Positions 10,290-17,321 of a stretch of DNA of 64,000 nt are shown piece by piece. The DNA is from Aureispira sp050633105. GTDB taxonomy: Bacteria; Bacteroidota; Bacteroidia; Chitinophagales; Saprospiraceae. The stretch's first letter is position 1. Every line of letters begins with the position of its first letter. Below the pieces are notes generated by a model, which saw only the letters and a program-made list of their open reading frames with translations, was not told the origin of the DNA and made no database searches. The DNA is taken from positions 15,017-79,016 of the forward strand of contig JBOEFW010000005.1 of NCBI GenBank assembly GCA_050633105.1, written 5' to 3'. The position numbers were made by a program, and so were the translations under genes.

Positions 10290-11270
10290 ATGGATTATAA
10301 AAATAGTCTATCCCTTTCTGGGATGGGAAGGAACACTATGGCTTATTGTTCGCATTTGCCATCAGACATCGTGTTGAGACCAGGTATTAAAACACTTGTA
10401 ATGGATTGGGGAATGGATCTATTAGATATTCCTAGTTATTGGAAATTATCGAAAGGAGAGGGGGTGCGTATTGCTGTATTGGATACAGGTGTAGCATTAA
10501 CACATCCTAACTTAGAGGGAGTAGTAGTTAAAGCAGTCGATTTTACAGAGAGTAGAACCCAAGCGGAGGATAATCTTGGGCATGGAACTCATTGTATTGG
10601 AATTATCAGTGCTCGCGAATGTGCTAAAGGCACTGTAGGGATTGCTCCGAGAGCTGAAATATACAGTGCTAAAGTTGTGAGTGATAAAGGGGTAAGTTCT
10701 ATAACTTCTTTGGTTAAAGGAATAGAATGGGCTATCAAAATGAAGGTACATATCATTTCTATTAGCTTGGCTTGTGATAATGATAGCGAATCGATGAAAC
10801 AAGCGATAGATCAAGCTGTTGCTGCTGGTATTTTTGTAGTGGCCGCCGTTGGTAATGACAAGGAAGATTATGATGCGATCAAATTTCCAGCTAAGTATAA
10901 AGAAGTCATTGCTGTTGGAGCAATTGATCGCCAATTGAATGTTACTGCTTGCTCTAGCCAAGGAATAGGAATTAATCTGGTTGCGCCTGGAGAAGGGATT
11001 CTGTCTACTTATCTACCAGATACCTTTGCAGAGATGAATGGTACCTCAACGGCTGTTCCTTTTGTTGTTGGAACCCTCGCTTTATTCTTATCCAAGTATA
11101 AAAAGGATACCCAAAGACCTATTAAAGAACATTACCAACGATTGAAGAAATACTTTTTATCCTCTACTATAAAGCTAGGTTCTTTGAAGGAAAACAAAGC
11201 CTATGGGAAAGGGTTAATTGATCCTCAAAAATTATTTGACTCCTTAAGATGGAATGAATTAACTCAATAG
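10290..11270 (+). CDS. Subtilisin-like serine protease (S8), intracellular type
   Basis: This is a compact S8 peptidase domain of 326 residues. The catalytic triad is complete: D65 in VLDTGV, H98 in GHGTH and S253 in NGTSTAVP; N189 in AAVGND is the oxyanion residue. There is no signal peptide, membrane anchor or long propeptide, only about 55 residues ahead of the catalytic Asp. This matches intracellular subtilisins rather than exported ones, so its targets should be cytosolic. The start at 10290 is preferred; in-frame Met codons at residues 12 and 17 are alternatives that keep the domain intact. It sits between the beta-rich small protein and the TIR/SLOG protein. In conflict systems such proteases often act as effectors or processors; that role here is inferred from context. 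Confidence 0.85.
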   Translation: MDYKNSLSLSGMGRNTMAYCSHLPSDIVLRPGIKTLVMDWGMDLLDIPSYWKLSKGEGVRIAVLDTGVALTHPNLEGVVVKAVDFTESRTQAEDNLGHGTHCIGIISARECAKGTVGIAPRAEIYSAKVVSDKGVSSITSLVKGIEWAIKMKVHIISISLACDNDSESMKQAIDQAVAAGIFVVAAVGNDKEDYDAIKFPAKYKEVIAVGAIDRQLNVTACSSQGIGINLVAPGEGILSTYLPDTFAEMNGTSTAVPFVVGTLALFLSKYKKDTQRPIKEHYQRLKKYFLSSTIKLGSLKENKAYGKGLIDPQKLFDSLRWNELTQ

Positions 11271-11388
11271 CATATAGCCAGAAGTAAAAATTATTACCCC
11301 CTGAATAATTCAGTAGAATTATTCGTGCCCAAAGGAGGCTAACCCTTAACCCCTGATTTTATTTTCTAATCTCCATACGCTTTATATC

Positions 11389-13548
11389 ATGCAGCATCGC
11401 TTACAAATTTATGTAGTCTGGCAACCAGAGAACAGAGAAGAAGCTGAGCATTCCCCTGGATTTTTTTATGCTCAAGAGATCTTCTCGGCATTCAATAGAA
11501 AAATTGATGAGCCATTGAATCGTGGGATTGGAATTCCGACCTATTTTATATCTAATGCAGGGATTTTAAGTCAAATTGTTGACTGGGATGCTGCAGAGAA
11601 AACTATTGTAGTTTGGTTGGTTTCTGATGCTATGATTCTTGAAGAAAGAGAAGAATGGAAAAGAGATGTGCAAGAGGTATTAAATCATAAAGATCAATCT
11701 TGTTTAATACCAGTGGCTTTGACAAAATATATAGGGAAGTTTTATTCCGCTATTAATTCCCTTAATAGAATTGAATTATACCCTTGTAAAGAAGAAGAAA
11801 AGCTGCCTTTTTTGCTGGAAAAGTTGGCTTTTAAGTTGGCTCAAGAGCTATGTGATACGAACGAAGGGGAACGCCTTCCTCTAACCTTGTTTTTGAGTCA
11901 TGCTCGTAAAGATGGTAAAGATATGGCGAAGGAAATACATCATGTAATTCAGGAATTATCAATGAACTTAGGTTCCTTTTTAGATGTGAGAAACATTGAA
12001 GCAGGAGCCGAATTTGATGAGGTTATTACTACCCATATAGAAAAGAGTATCTTCTTGATTATTAACACCAATGTTTACAATGAGAGAGAATGGTGTTTGA
12101 AAGAGTTATTGTTGGCGAAAAAGAAAAATCGCCCCATCGTAGTAGTGAATGCTCAGAGAGAGGTTACTCGCCGTACTTGGCCTTATTTAGGGAATACTCC
12201 TGTGGTGTACCTGCCAATTAATACGTCAAAAACAAAGGGACTTAAAGGAGAAAAAGAAGCGACTACAACGACCTCCATAGATGATGGTGATCGCCAGTTT
12301 AGGAAGATCATTTATTATGTTTTAATCGAAAGTGTGCGGTATGTTTATCAGCAAAAATTATTAGAGACGAAGGTTGGTACTGCAACAGGTAAAATTTTTT
12401 CGACCGCCCCTGAATTGCTAACCATGTATCAGCAAAAGGTAGAAGCAAATCAGTTAGTGGTTTATCCTGACCCGCCTTTGGGTAATACAGAGGCAAAACT
12501 GTTAAAGGATGTTTTTAACGTGCCGATGATAACCTCTACACTTTATCCACTTGCGATATTAGAATCACCAGAGGAAAGTAGTGCTACCCAAGAGTTTATT
12601 TACGAAAAAAACTTAGACGATTTTATTATAGGAGTTTCTGTTTCAGAAATTCCATTGGTTAAGTCAGGCGTGTATGAAGGAATAGGAATTTGGCACTTGC
12701 AAGACGCGTTGGTAGAATTGACACGCTACTTATTTGTGTGTGGAGCAACGTGTGCTTATGGCGGCGATATTAAGCATCAGGTCAAAATATCCAACTTAAA
12801 TTTTACAACAACACTTTTAGAACTACTGCAAGCCTATAACTATAACTACTCCGCTCAAAGCAAAATTATTAATCATGTCGCGGCACTCTACGCGGAGGAT
12901 GTCAAGGCGGATTCAGAACTACAAGTAAGTGCTGATGGGCTGATACAATTTATTTATCACAAGGATCAAGTACGATATCATCCTAATGGGAAACGTCCTT
13001 TGGCTCGAAAAGAATATACCCTAGCTCAACGAGCAATATGTTTTACAGACATGCGTCGTACTATGTTTGCGAAACACAATGAGGCCCAGATCTTTATGGG
13101 AGGAAAAGTGGTAAGCTCTGAGAGTATTATACCTGGGGTCTTAGAAGAAGTGTATTGGGCACTAAAATTTAATCGACCAATCTACATTATTGGAGCTTTT
13201 GGTGGCGTGTCAGGAGCTTTGGCAGAATTGTTTTTGACAGGAAGTAGTGATGTCTTAAGAACAGGGTTGAGGGAGAAGCAAGAAAACGCTACTTGGAAAG
13301 CTACTTATAAAGAATACTTACAAATACCTACAGGCTGGGAAGAGACCGAAAGGGAAATTCATGAACGGATACATTATGAACAGTTAAAGCTCTTTTTACT
13401 GCGATACAGGAGCAAACAACAAGATAAATACCTCTGGAATGGATTAAACAAGAAAGAAAATGAAATCCTGTTTACCTCTAAAAATATTCTAGAGATTAGT
13501 GGCTTAGTACTCAAAGGTCTACATCGCCACTTTAAGTTAAAAAAATAA
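11389..13548 (+). CDS. TIR-like / TIR / SLOG three-domain protein
   Basis: The protein has 719 residues. Residues 1-160 resemble a divergent TIR-like fold (IYVVWQPENREEAE, KTIVVWLVSDAMI). Residues 165-300 are a canonical TIR domain: LFLSHARKDG at the start and W235-C-L-K-E239, where E239 matches the catalytic Glu of TIR NADases. Residues 420-620 match the SLOG superfamily: CGATCAYGGD (451-460), the MR motif before FMGGK (569-573), PGVLEE (582-587) and GAFGG (602-606). TIR domains cleave NAD+ or make cyclic ADP-ribose-type signals, and SLOG domains bind such nucleotides (as in Thoeris ThsA), so one chain could make and sense a signal. No signal peptide is present. An 8-bp hairpin (11303-11324) lies in the 118-base upstream spacer. 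Confidence is high for TIR and SLOG, lower for the first domain. Confidence 0.8.
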   Translation: MQHRLQIYVVWQPENREEAEHSPGFFYAQEIFSAFNRKIDEPLNRGIGIPTYFISNAGILSQIVDWDAAEKTIVVWLVSDAMILEEREEWKRDVQEVLNHKDQSCLIPVALTKYIGKFYSAINSLNRIELYPCKEEEKLPFLLEKLAFKLAQELCDTNEGERLPLTLFLSHARKDGKDMAKEIHHVIQELSMNLGSFLDVRNIEAGAEFDEVITTHIEKSIFLIINTNVYNEREWCLKELLLAKKKNRPIVVVNAQREVTRRTWPYLGNTPVVYLPINTSKTKGLKGEKEATTTTSIDDGDRQFRKIIYYVLIESVRYVYQQKLLETKVGTATGKIFSTAPELLTMYQQKVEANQLVVYPDPPLGNTEAKLLKDVFNVPMITSTLYPLAILESPEESSATQEFIYEKNLDDFIIGVSVSEIPLVKSGVYEGIGIWHLQDALVELTRYLFVCGATCAYGGDIKHQVKISNLNFTTTLLELLQAYNYNYSAQSKIINHVAALYAEDVKADSELQVSADGLIQFIYHKDQVRYHPNGKRPLARKEYTLAQRAICFTDMRRTMFAKHNEAQIFMGGKVVSSESIIPGVLEEVYWALKFNRPIYIIGAFGGVSGALAELFLTGSSDVLRTGLREKQENATWKATYKEYLQIPTGWEETEREIHERIHYEQLKLFLLRYRSKQQDKYLWNGLNKKENEILFTSKNILEISGLVLKGLHRHFKLKK

Positions 13549-13576
13549 TTATTCACTACCATCAATATTAATAAAC

Positions 13577-14164
13577 ATGAACACGACAAACAAGCAGCAG
13601 AAAAGTACCGATCAGAGTATGATGCCTTCTTCTATGGATGAACGTTTTCAGGAAGCGATCACCTTACTCCAACCATTGGCAGAACTGAATAATGTATTTG
13701 CCTATGATTATTTCAAGGCTTACCAACAGTTGGCCCTAGAGCCTAAAGAGGGGCAATCTAAAAAATTATATGGAGTAGTCATTGAGTTGGGAAAGCCAGA
13801 AGGAGGATATGACTTATTGACGGTCTATGCTAATTTGACCGCTAATTTTATCAACACTAAAGGGGTAAAAAAAATCTGGTTGCAGCCCGATGGAAATTTT
13901 GATGCCTTGATAATGGACGTGTTAGAATTAGGAAGATTGTTATTGCCTAATATGCCAAAATGGGATAGAGATTTTGAGAAACATGTTGCTAAAGGGTGGA
14001 TGAGAATTCACTTACTAAGTTCTCAAGGAATTTATAGTGCAGAAGCGCCACTACAGGAAATGGCACATAGCCCTTTAGGGGAAGAAATGGTAGAAGCTTC
14101 TACCATGTTGATGAACTGGTTGGCGGCCTTTGACCCTAGAGATCATGAGGAGGTAAGTCGATAA
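13577..14164 (+). CDS. Unknown soluble protein downstream of TIR/SLOG (195 aa)
   Basis: No family is recognised. A polar, probably disordered N-terminus of about 20 residues precedes an alpha/beta segment (LYGVVIELGKPEGGYDLLTV, KKIWLQPDGNF) and several helices (MDVLELGRLLLPNMP, EEMVEASTMLMNWLAAF). There is no signal peptide or membrane span. It starts 28 bases after the TIR/SLOG stop, so it is almost certainly co-transcribed with it. In-frame Met codons at residues 15, 16 and 20 are alternative starts that would remove the Gln/Thr-rich tail. A strong hairpin follows the stop and may reduce read-through into the next gene. Confidence 0.65.
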   Translation: MNTTNKQQKSTDQSMMPSSMDERFQEAITLLQPLAELNNVFAYDYFKAYQQLALEPKEGQSKKLYGVVIELGKPEGGYDLLTVYANLTANFINTKGVKKIWLQPDGNFDALIMDVLELGRLLLPNMPKWDRDFEKHVAKGWMRIHLLSSQGIYSAEAPLQEMAHSPLGEEMVEASTMLMNWLAAFDPRDHEEVSR

Positions 14165-14185
14165 TTAACTGTACGATTTTGATTT

Positions 14186-14234
14186 CCCAAAGTATTCCTA
14201 GAGACTACTTAAAAGAAACTAGGAGTGCTTTGGG
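14186..14234 (+). terminator. 16-bp hairpin inside the cluster, possible attenuator
   Basis: Arms at 14186-14201 (CCCAAAGTATTCCTAG) and 14219-14234 (CTAGGAGTGCTTTGGG) pair over 16 bp with two G-U wobbles and a 17-base loop. A short T-rich stretch (GTTTTTCT) follows. The longest reading of the next gene would start at a GTG (14225) inside the right arm; this hairpin argues for the ATG at 14270. Confidence 0.65.
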
Positions 14235-14269
14235 AAGTTGTTTTTCTAAAAGCCAATAAAGAACGAACT

Positions 14270-14908
14270 ATGCTTGATTTTAATCAATTACTAGATTTTA
14301 GCTTAGAATGTTTTCCTCCACAAATTAGTATGACAATGAATTGGGTAGGAATGATAATTTTAGTGATTATTGGATTAATAGGAATGAAACTCGTTCAATG
14401 GGCACTGAATAACCATCATTTTCGTCTAAAAACGATAGAGTTATCGTTACCAATAGGACTTAGTATGGAGATTCAGCGCAACGAAGCAACGATGTACATT
14501 GCTAATCGCATTTATGTGGAGTTAATGACTCGTAAAGCCGCGACGTTATTTGACCCTGAACACGATATTATTTGGGATGTCTATGATTCTTTTTATATCC
14601 TTTTTAAAGGGATTAGGGAAGAGCTCAAAAACATTCCAGGAGAGTATCTCAATGATTATTCGAGCAGTCGAGAACTCTTGGAATTAGGGATTACTATCTT
14701 AAATAATGGCTTGCGTCCACATTTAACCAAACACCAAGCTCGGTATAGAACATGGCATCGTATTCAAGAAAAAAAATATCCAGAATTGCCCCCACAAGAA
14801 CTACAACAAAAATATCCAGATTATCAGGCTTTAGTAGAGGATTTACAAGCGGCTAATCGGCAAATGATGCAATGGACCACAACACTGGAACAATTATTAA
14901 AAACTTAA
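14270..14908 (+). CDS. Single-span membrane protein of the cluster (212 aa)
   Basis: I chose the ATG at 14270 because a GTG at 14225 lies inside a stable hairpin. From 14270, about 25 residues precede one strong membrane segment (WVGMIILVIIGLIGMKLVQW). A mostly alpha-helical, charged region of about 170 residues follows, with a Lys/Gln-rich end (AANRQMMQWTTTLEQLLKT). The N-terminus is not a cleavable signal, so the protein is probably anchored in the inner membrane with the helical part in the cytosol. No family is recognised. It is the only membrane protein of the cluster and could be a membrane-acting effector or an anchor; that is inference. Confidence 0.6.
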   Translation: MLDFNQLLDFSLECFPPQISMTMNWVGMIILVIIGLIGMKLVQWALNNHHFRLKTIELSLPIGLSMEIQRNEATMYIANRIYVELMTRKAATLFDPEHDIIWDVYDSFYILFKGIREELKNIPGEYLNDYSSSRELLELGITILNNGLRPHLTKHQARYRTWHRIQEKKYPELPPQELQQKYPDYQALVEDLQAANRQMMQWTTTLEQLLKT

Positions 14909-14968
14909 CAAAATATTTGTAAAAATAAAGAATATTTTTCCAGTAAATTACCTTAACAACTATCTATT

Positions 14969-15520
14969 ATGATTTGGTTTACAGCAGATTGGCACTTTGG
15001 AGATGATCGCTTTTTAGGAAATAATCCATTGTTTCGCCCTTTTACCTCCTTAGAGGAGCAACATCAAGTGATTATAGAACAAATGAATGCGGTTGTCAAA
15101 CCAGAAGATCAGTTGTTCCATTTAGGAGATGTTTGTTTTAATGTGGAAACGTTACCTTTGTTAGAACAAATTAATTGTCAAAATAAAACCTTGATTATAG
15201 GCAACTATGAGGAAGATCATCCAGACAAACTAAAGTATCTGCCACAGTATTTTAACACCATAAAAGAAGAGATGGAGTTGACCTTAAGTACAGGGGAGCG
15301 CGTCTATTTAAATCATTACCCTGTTAATGCTAAGCCTGGTTGTTTTAATATTGTAGCGCATATTCATAGTCTCTGGAAAGTACAACCTAATATGGTAAAT
15401 GTAGGGGTGGATGTGTGGCACTTCATGCCCGTGAGTGAGACGCGTATTTTATATATAATGAATGCTATGAAACATCATTATGATCAAAATGTTTTTCCTA
15501 ATAAGGATTGGAAAAGATAG
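14969..15520 (+). CDS. Calcineurin-like metallophosphoesterase (183 aa)
   Basis: The small single-domain phosphoesterase begins TADWHFGD (D7, H9, D12). It continues with HLGDVCF (D54), IIGNYEED (N79, Y80), a LNHYP motif and AHIHS. These are the five metal-binding blocks of the calcineurin-like superfamily. The fourth block reads GNYE instead of GNHD/E, so the usual general-acid His is Tyr80; the same change occurs in some small phage-type phosphoesterases. It probably hydrolyses a phosphomonoester or phosphodiester with a dinuclear metal centre; the substrate is unknown. Being the last of seven same-strand genes, it could degrade or process a nucleotide signal, but this is inference. A long palindrome follows 33 bases after the stop. 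Confidence 0.8.
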   Translation: MIWFTADWHFGDDRFLGNNPLFRPFTSLEEQHQVIIEQMNAVVKPEDQLFHLGDVCFNVETLPLLEQINCQNKTLIIGNYEEDHPDKLKYLPQYFNTIKEEMELTLSTGERVYLNHYPVNAKPGCFNIVAHIHSLWKVQPNMVNVGVDVWHFMPVSETRILYIMNAMKHHYDQNVFPNKDWKR

Positions 15521-15552
15521 TTGGGAGTAGTCATTTCTAGTAAAATCTAAGT

Positions 15553-15595
15553 AAACTTCTGTTACAGTGTATTCAATACACTGTAACAGAAGTTT
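15553..15595. repeat. Near-perfect 21-bp palindrome beside assembly gap
   Basis: Arms at 15553-15573 and 15575-15595 are exact reverse complements with a single-base centre. The outer 14 bases (AAACTTCTGTTACA) recur at 15677-15690 on the other side of the N run. It may terminate the cluster transcript or be the end of a small mobile or repetitive element that broke the assembly. Confidence 0.75.
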
Positions 15596-15608
15596 CTGTT
15601 AATTTACA

Positions 15609-15628
15609 NNNNNNNNNNNNNNNNNNNN
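15609..15628. other. Assembly gap (20 N)
   Basis: Unresolved bases lie between the palindrome and the repeated 14-mer. The true length is unknown. Confidence 0.95.
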
Positions 15629-15904
15629 TTTTTCTACCTACAAAAGCATTAAAAATACGCTGTATAAAAATACAACAAACTTCTGTTACAAGGTACTAAA
15701 TCTTAAACAAAGACACATTAAGCAACTTCATAAGCTGAGGACAGACAGGATCGACTACTCCTGTCCACCAAAATGGGGAGTGGACGGGGGGAGAATATCT
15801 AAACGGCGATCCTTGTGATGCACTGATTGCTATGATTTTTAAGAGGAAACGAGATTGGAACCCAAAGGAATCAAAAAAGACACAAGAATCAAAATAAAGA
15901 CCAT

Positions 15905-17218
15905 CTACTCCGTCAACAAGCCCGCTAAACGCCGCAATTGCCATTCTGACAACTTCGCATTATAGCGCGCTGTAACCACTCGTTTTTGAGCTTGTAAATA
16001 ATTAAACTCTGCTTGTTGGTACTGCACTAAGCTCGCTTGCCCCAATTTATAAGCTTCTGTTGTTCGTTCAAAACTAGTTTGACTAATCGCTACATTACTC
16101 TGCTCTAAAGGAATTAAAGCCACATTATTTTCATGTGCGATGTAGGCATCTTTTAGATCTTGTTCGAGGTTGTAACGGGTAGATTGTACCGTAAGTTCTT
16201 GGTTCTCGATAGCCAGGCGATTCTGTTCTTTAGCGCGTTTGACCGCTCCAGCAGCGTATAAATTATACGTCAAACCCAAATTGAAAGACGGTCCCAAAGA
16301 GCTATTGCTAGCGACAATGCCCGCATCATTGCTAGACCCAGAATAGCCATAGGTGATGGTGGTTGAGAGTTTGGGAAACAATTCCGTCTTGGTAATTTGT
16401 AGGTTCAGTTGAGCATTTTCTAAGCTTTGTTGAGCATTGAGTACCGTTAAATTATTTTTTAGGGTTGCTTCTAATAAGGCGTCATAGTTGAGCGACAAAT
16501 CCAACTCAGGAGAAACATCCACCAAGATAGCATCAGGTAGATAAGCGGTTCCAATAACCTTGTTGAGTTGCTGAACAGCTTGGCGTTGGTTCAAGAGCAA
16601 ACGTAATAATTGTGTGCTATCACTATTGTAAGAGGTGAGTAGGTTGAGGCGTTCTATCTCAGAACCTTGCCCGTATTCCCGTTGCACATTCACACGATCC
16701 AATTGTCGTTTGGTGAAAATCAATTTGTCATTGGCAATGCGATAATCTTCTTGTAAGACCGCGAGGTTATAATAGGCTTGGATGACTTGAAATAAGATGG
16801 TTTCAATCCGTTGTTGGTAACGATTATTACTCAAGGCAACTTGCAATTTCGATTGGCGTAGCTTATACACAGGTTTGAGTCCGTCAAAAATGGTATAGCG
16901 TAAGTTAAGATTGGCATTGTAATTTTGAGCGGCCGCTCCTGTAATGTTCTGATCAGGAAGATTGCCAGAGAAGGTGGTGACTACATCTGAAATGGAATAG
17001 GTATAACCTGCCCCTATATCTAGGGTTGGCAAGAAACCTGCGGCTCCAATAGTGGTATTCGTGGAAGCAGTAGCAACATCATTGCGGGCGATTTTTAAAT
17101 CAAAATTATTTTCCACAGCAGCTTTTAATACCTCATCTAAGGAGACAACTACTTGGGCGGATAGCGGCGTTAAAACAGAGCTGATTAAGATAAAAAACAA
17201 AAAAAGTAGACGGTACAT
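15905..17218 (-). CDS. TolC-family outer membrane efflux protein
   Basis: The 437-residue protein starts with a signal peptide (MYRLLFLFFILISSVLTPLSA, cut before QVVV). Its architecture is the typical duplicated OEP pattern: each half has long coiled-coil helices (LAVLEEDY-like, RQSKLQVALSNNRYQQRIET, LENAQLNLQITKTELF) and beta segments with G-rich turns (FLPTLDIGAGYTYS, LGPSFNLGLTYNLYAAG). It forms the outer-membrane channel for the RND pump encoded just upstream. It is the third gene of a minus-strand operon, 103 bases after the pump gene, and the spacer holds an 18-bp hairpin that may lower its expression. The natural substrate of the pump is unknown. Confidence 0.92.
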   Translation of the reverse strand: MYRLLFLFFILISSVLTPLSAQVVVSLDEVLKAAVENNFDLKIARNDVATASTNTTIGAAGFLPTLDIGAGYTYSISDVVTTFSGNLPDQNITGAAAQNYNANLNLRYTIFDGLKPVYKLRQSKLQVALSNNRYQQRIETILFQVIQAYYNLAVLQEDYRIANDKLIFTKRQLDRVNVQREYGQGSEIERLNLLTSYNSDSTQLLRLLLNQRQAVQQLNKVIGTAYLPDAILVDVSPELDLSLNYDALLEATLKNNLTVLNAQQSLENAQLNLQITKTELFPKLSTTITYGYSGSSNDAGIVASNSSLGPSFNLGLTYNLYAAGAVKRAKEQNRLAIENQELTVQSTRYNLEQDLKDAYIAHENNVALIPLEQSNVAISQTSFERTTEAYKLGQASLVQYQQAEFNYLQAQKRVVTARYNAKLSEWQLRRLAGLLTE

Positions 17219-17266
17219 GGCAAAATATGTTGTGTGAAATACGGTATAATAGATGGATCTAATTAA

Positions 17267-17316
17267 TAGCCTTTATTGGTGTAGGAAAAACGATTTTTCT
17301 ACACCAATAAAGGCTA
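17267..17316 (-). terminator. Strong hairpin between pump and TolC genes
   Basis: Arms 17267-17284 and 17299-17316 are an 18-bp perfect inverted repeat (TAGCCTTTATTGGTGTAG), extended inward by an A-rich/T-rich pair. It lies directly after the RND pump stop codon. It may be a partial terminator or an mRNA-stabilising 3' end within the operon. Confidence 0.7.
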
Positions 17317-17321
17317 CCGAT

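Larger units (their letters stand above)
15521..15904. other. Gene-free stretch with palindrome, gap and repeated motif
   Basis: It holds the 21-bp palindrome at 15553-15595, an assembly gap, a second copy of AAACTTCTGTTACA (15677-15690) and a G-rich segment near 15770-15790. I see no convincing coding sequence in it. Readings on the minus strand, such as one at 15696-15944, overlap the TolC gene end and have no family features. Confidence 0.6.

Noticed and set aside
14225..14908. GTG start giving a 227 aa version of the membrane protein
   Set aside because: The GTG lies inside the right arm of a stable hairpin; the ATG at 14270 is a better start.
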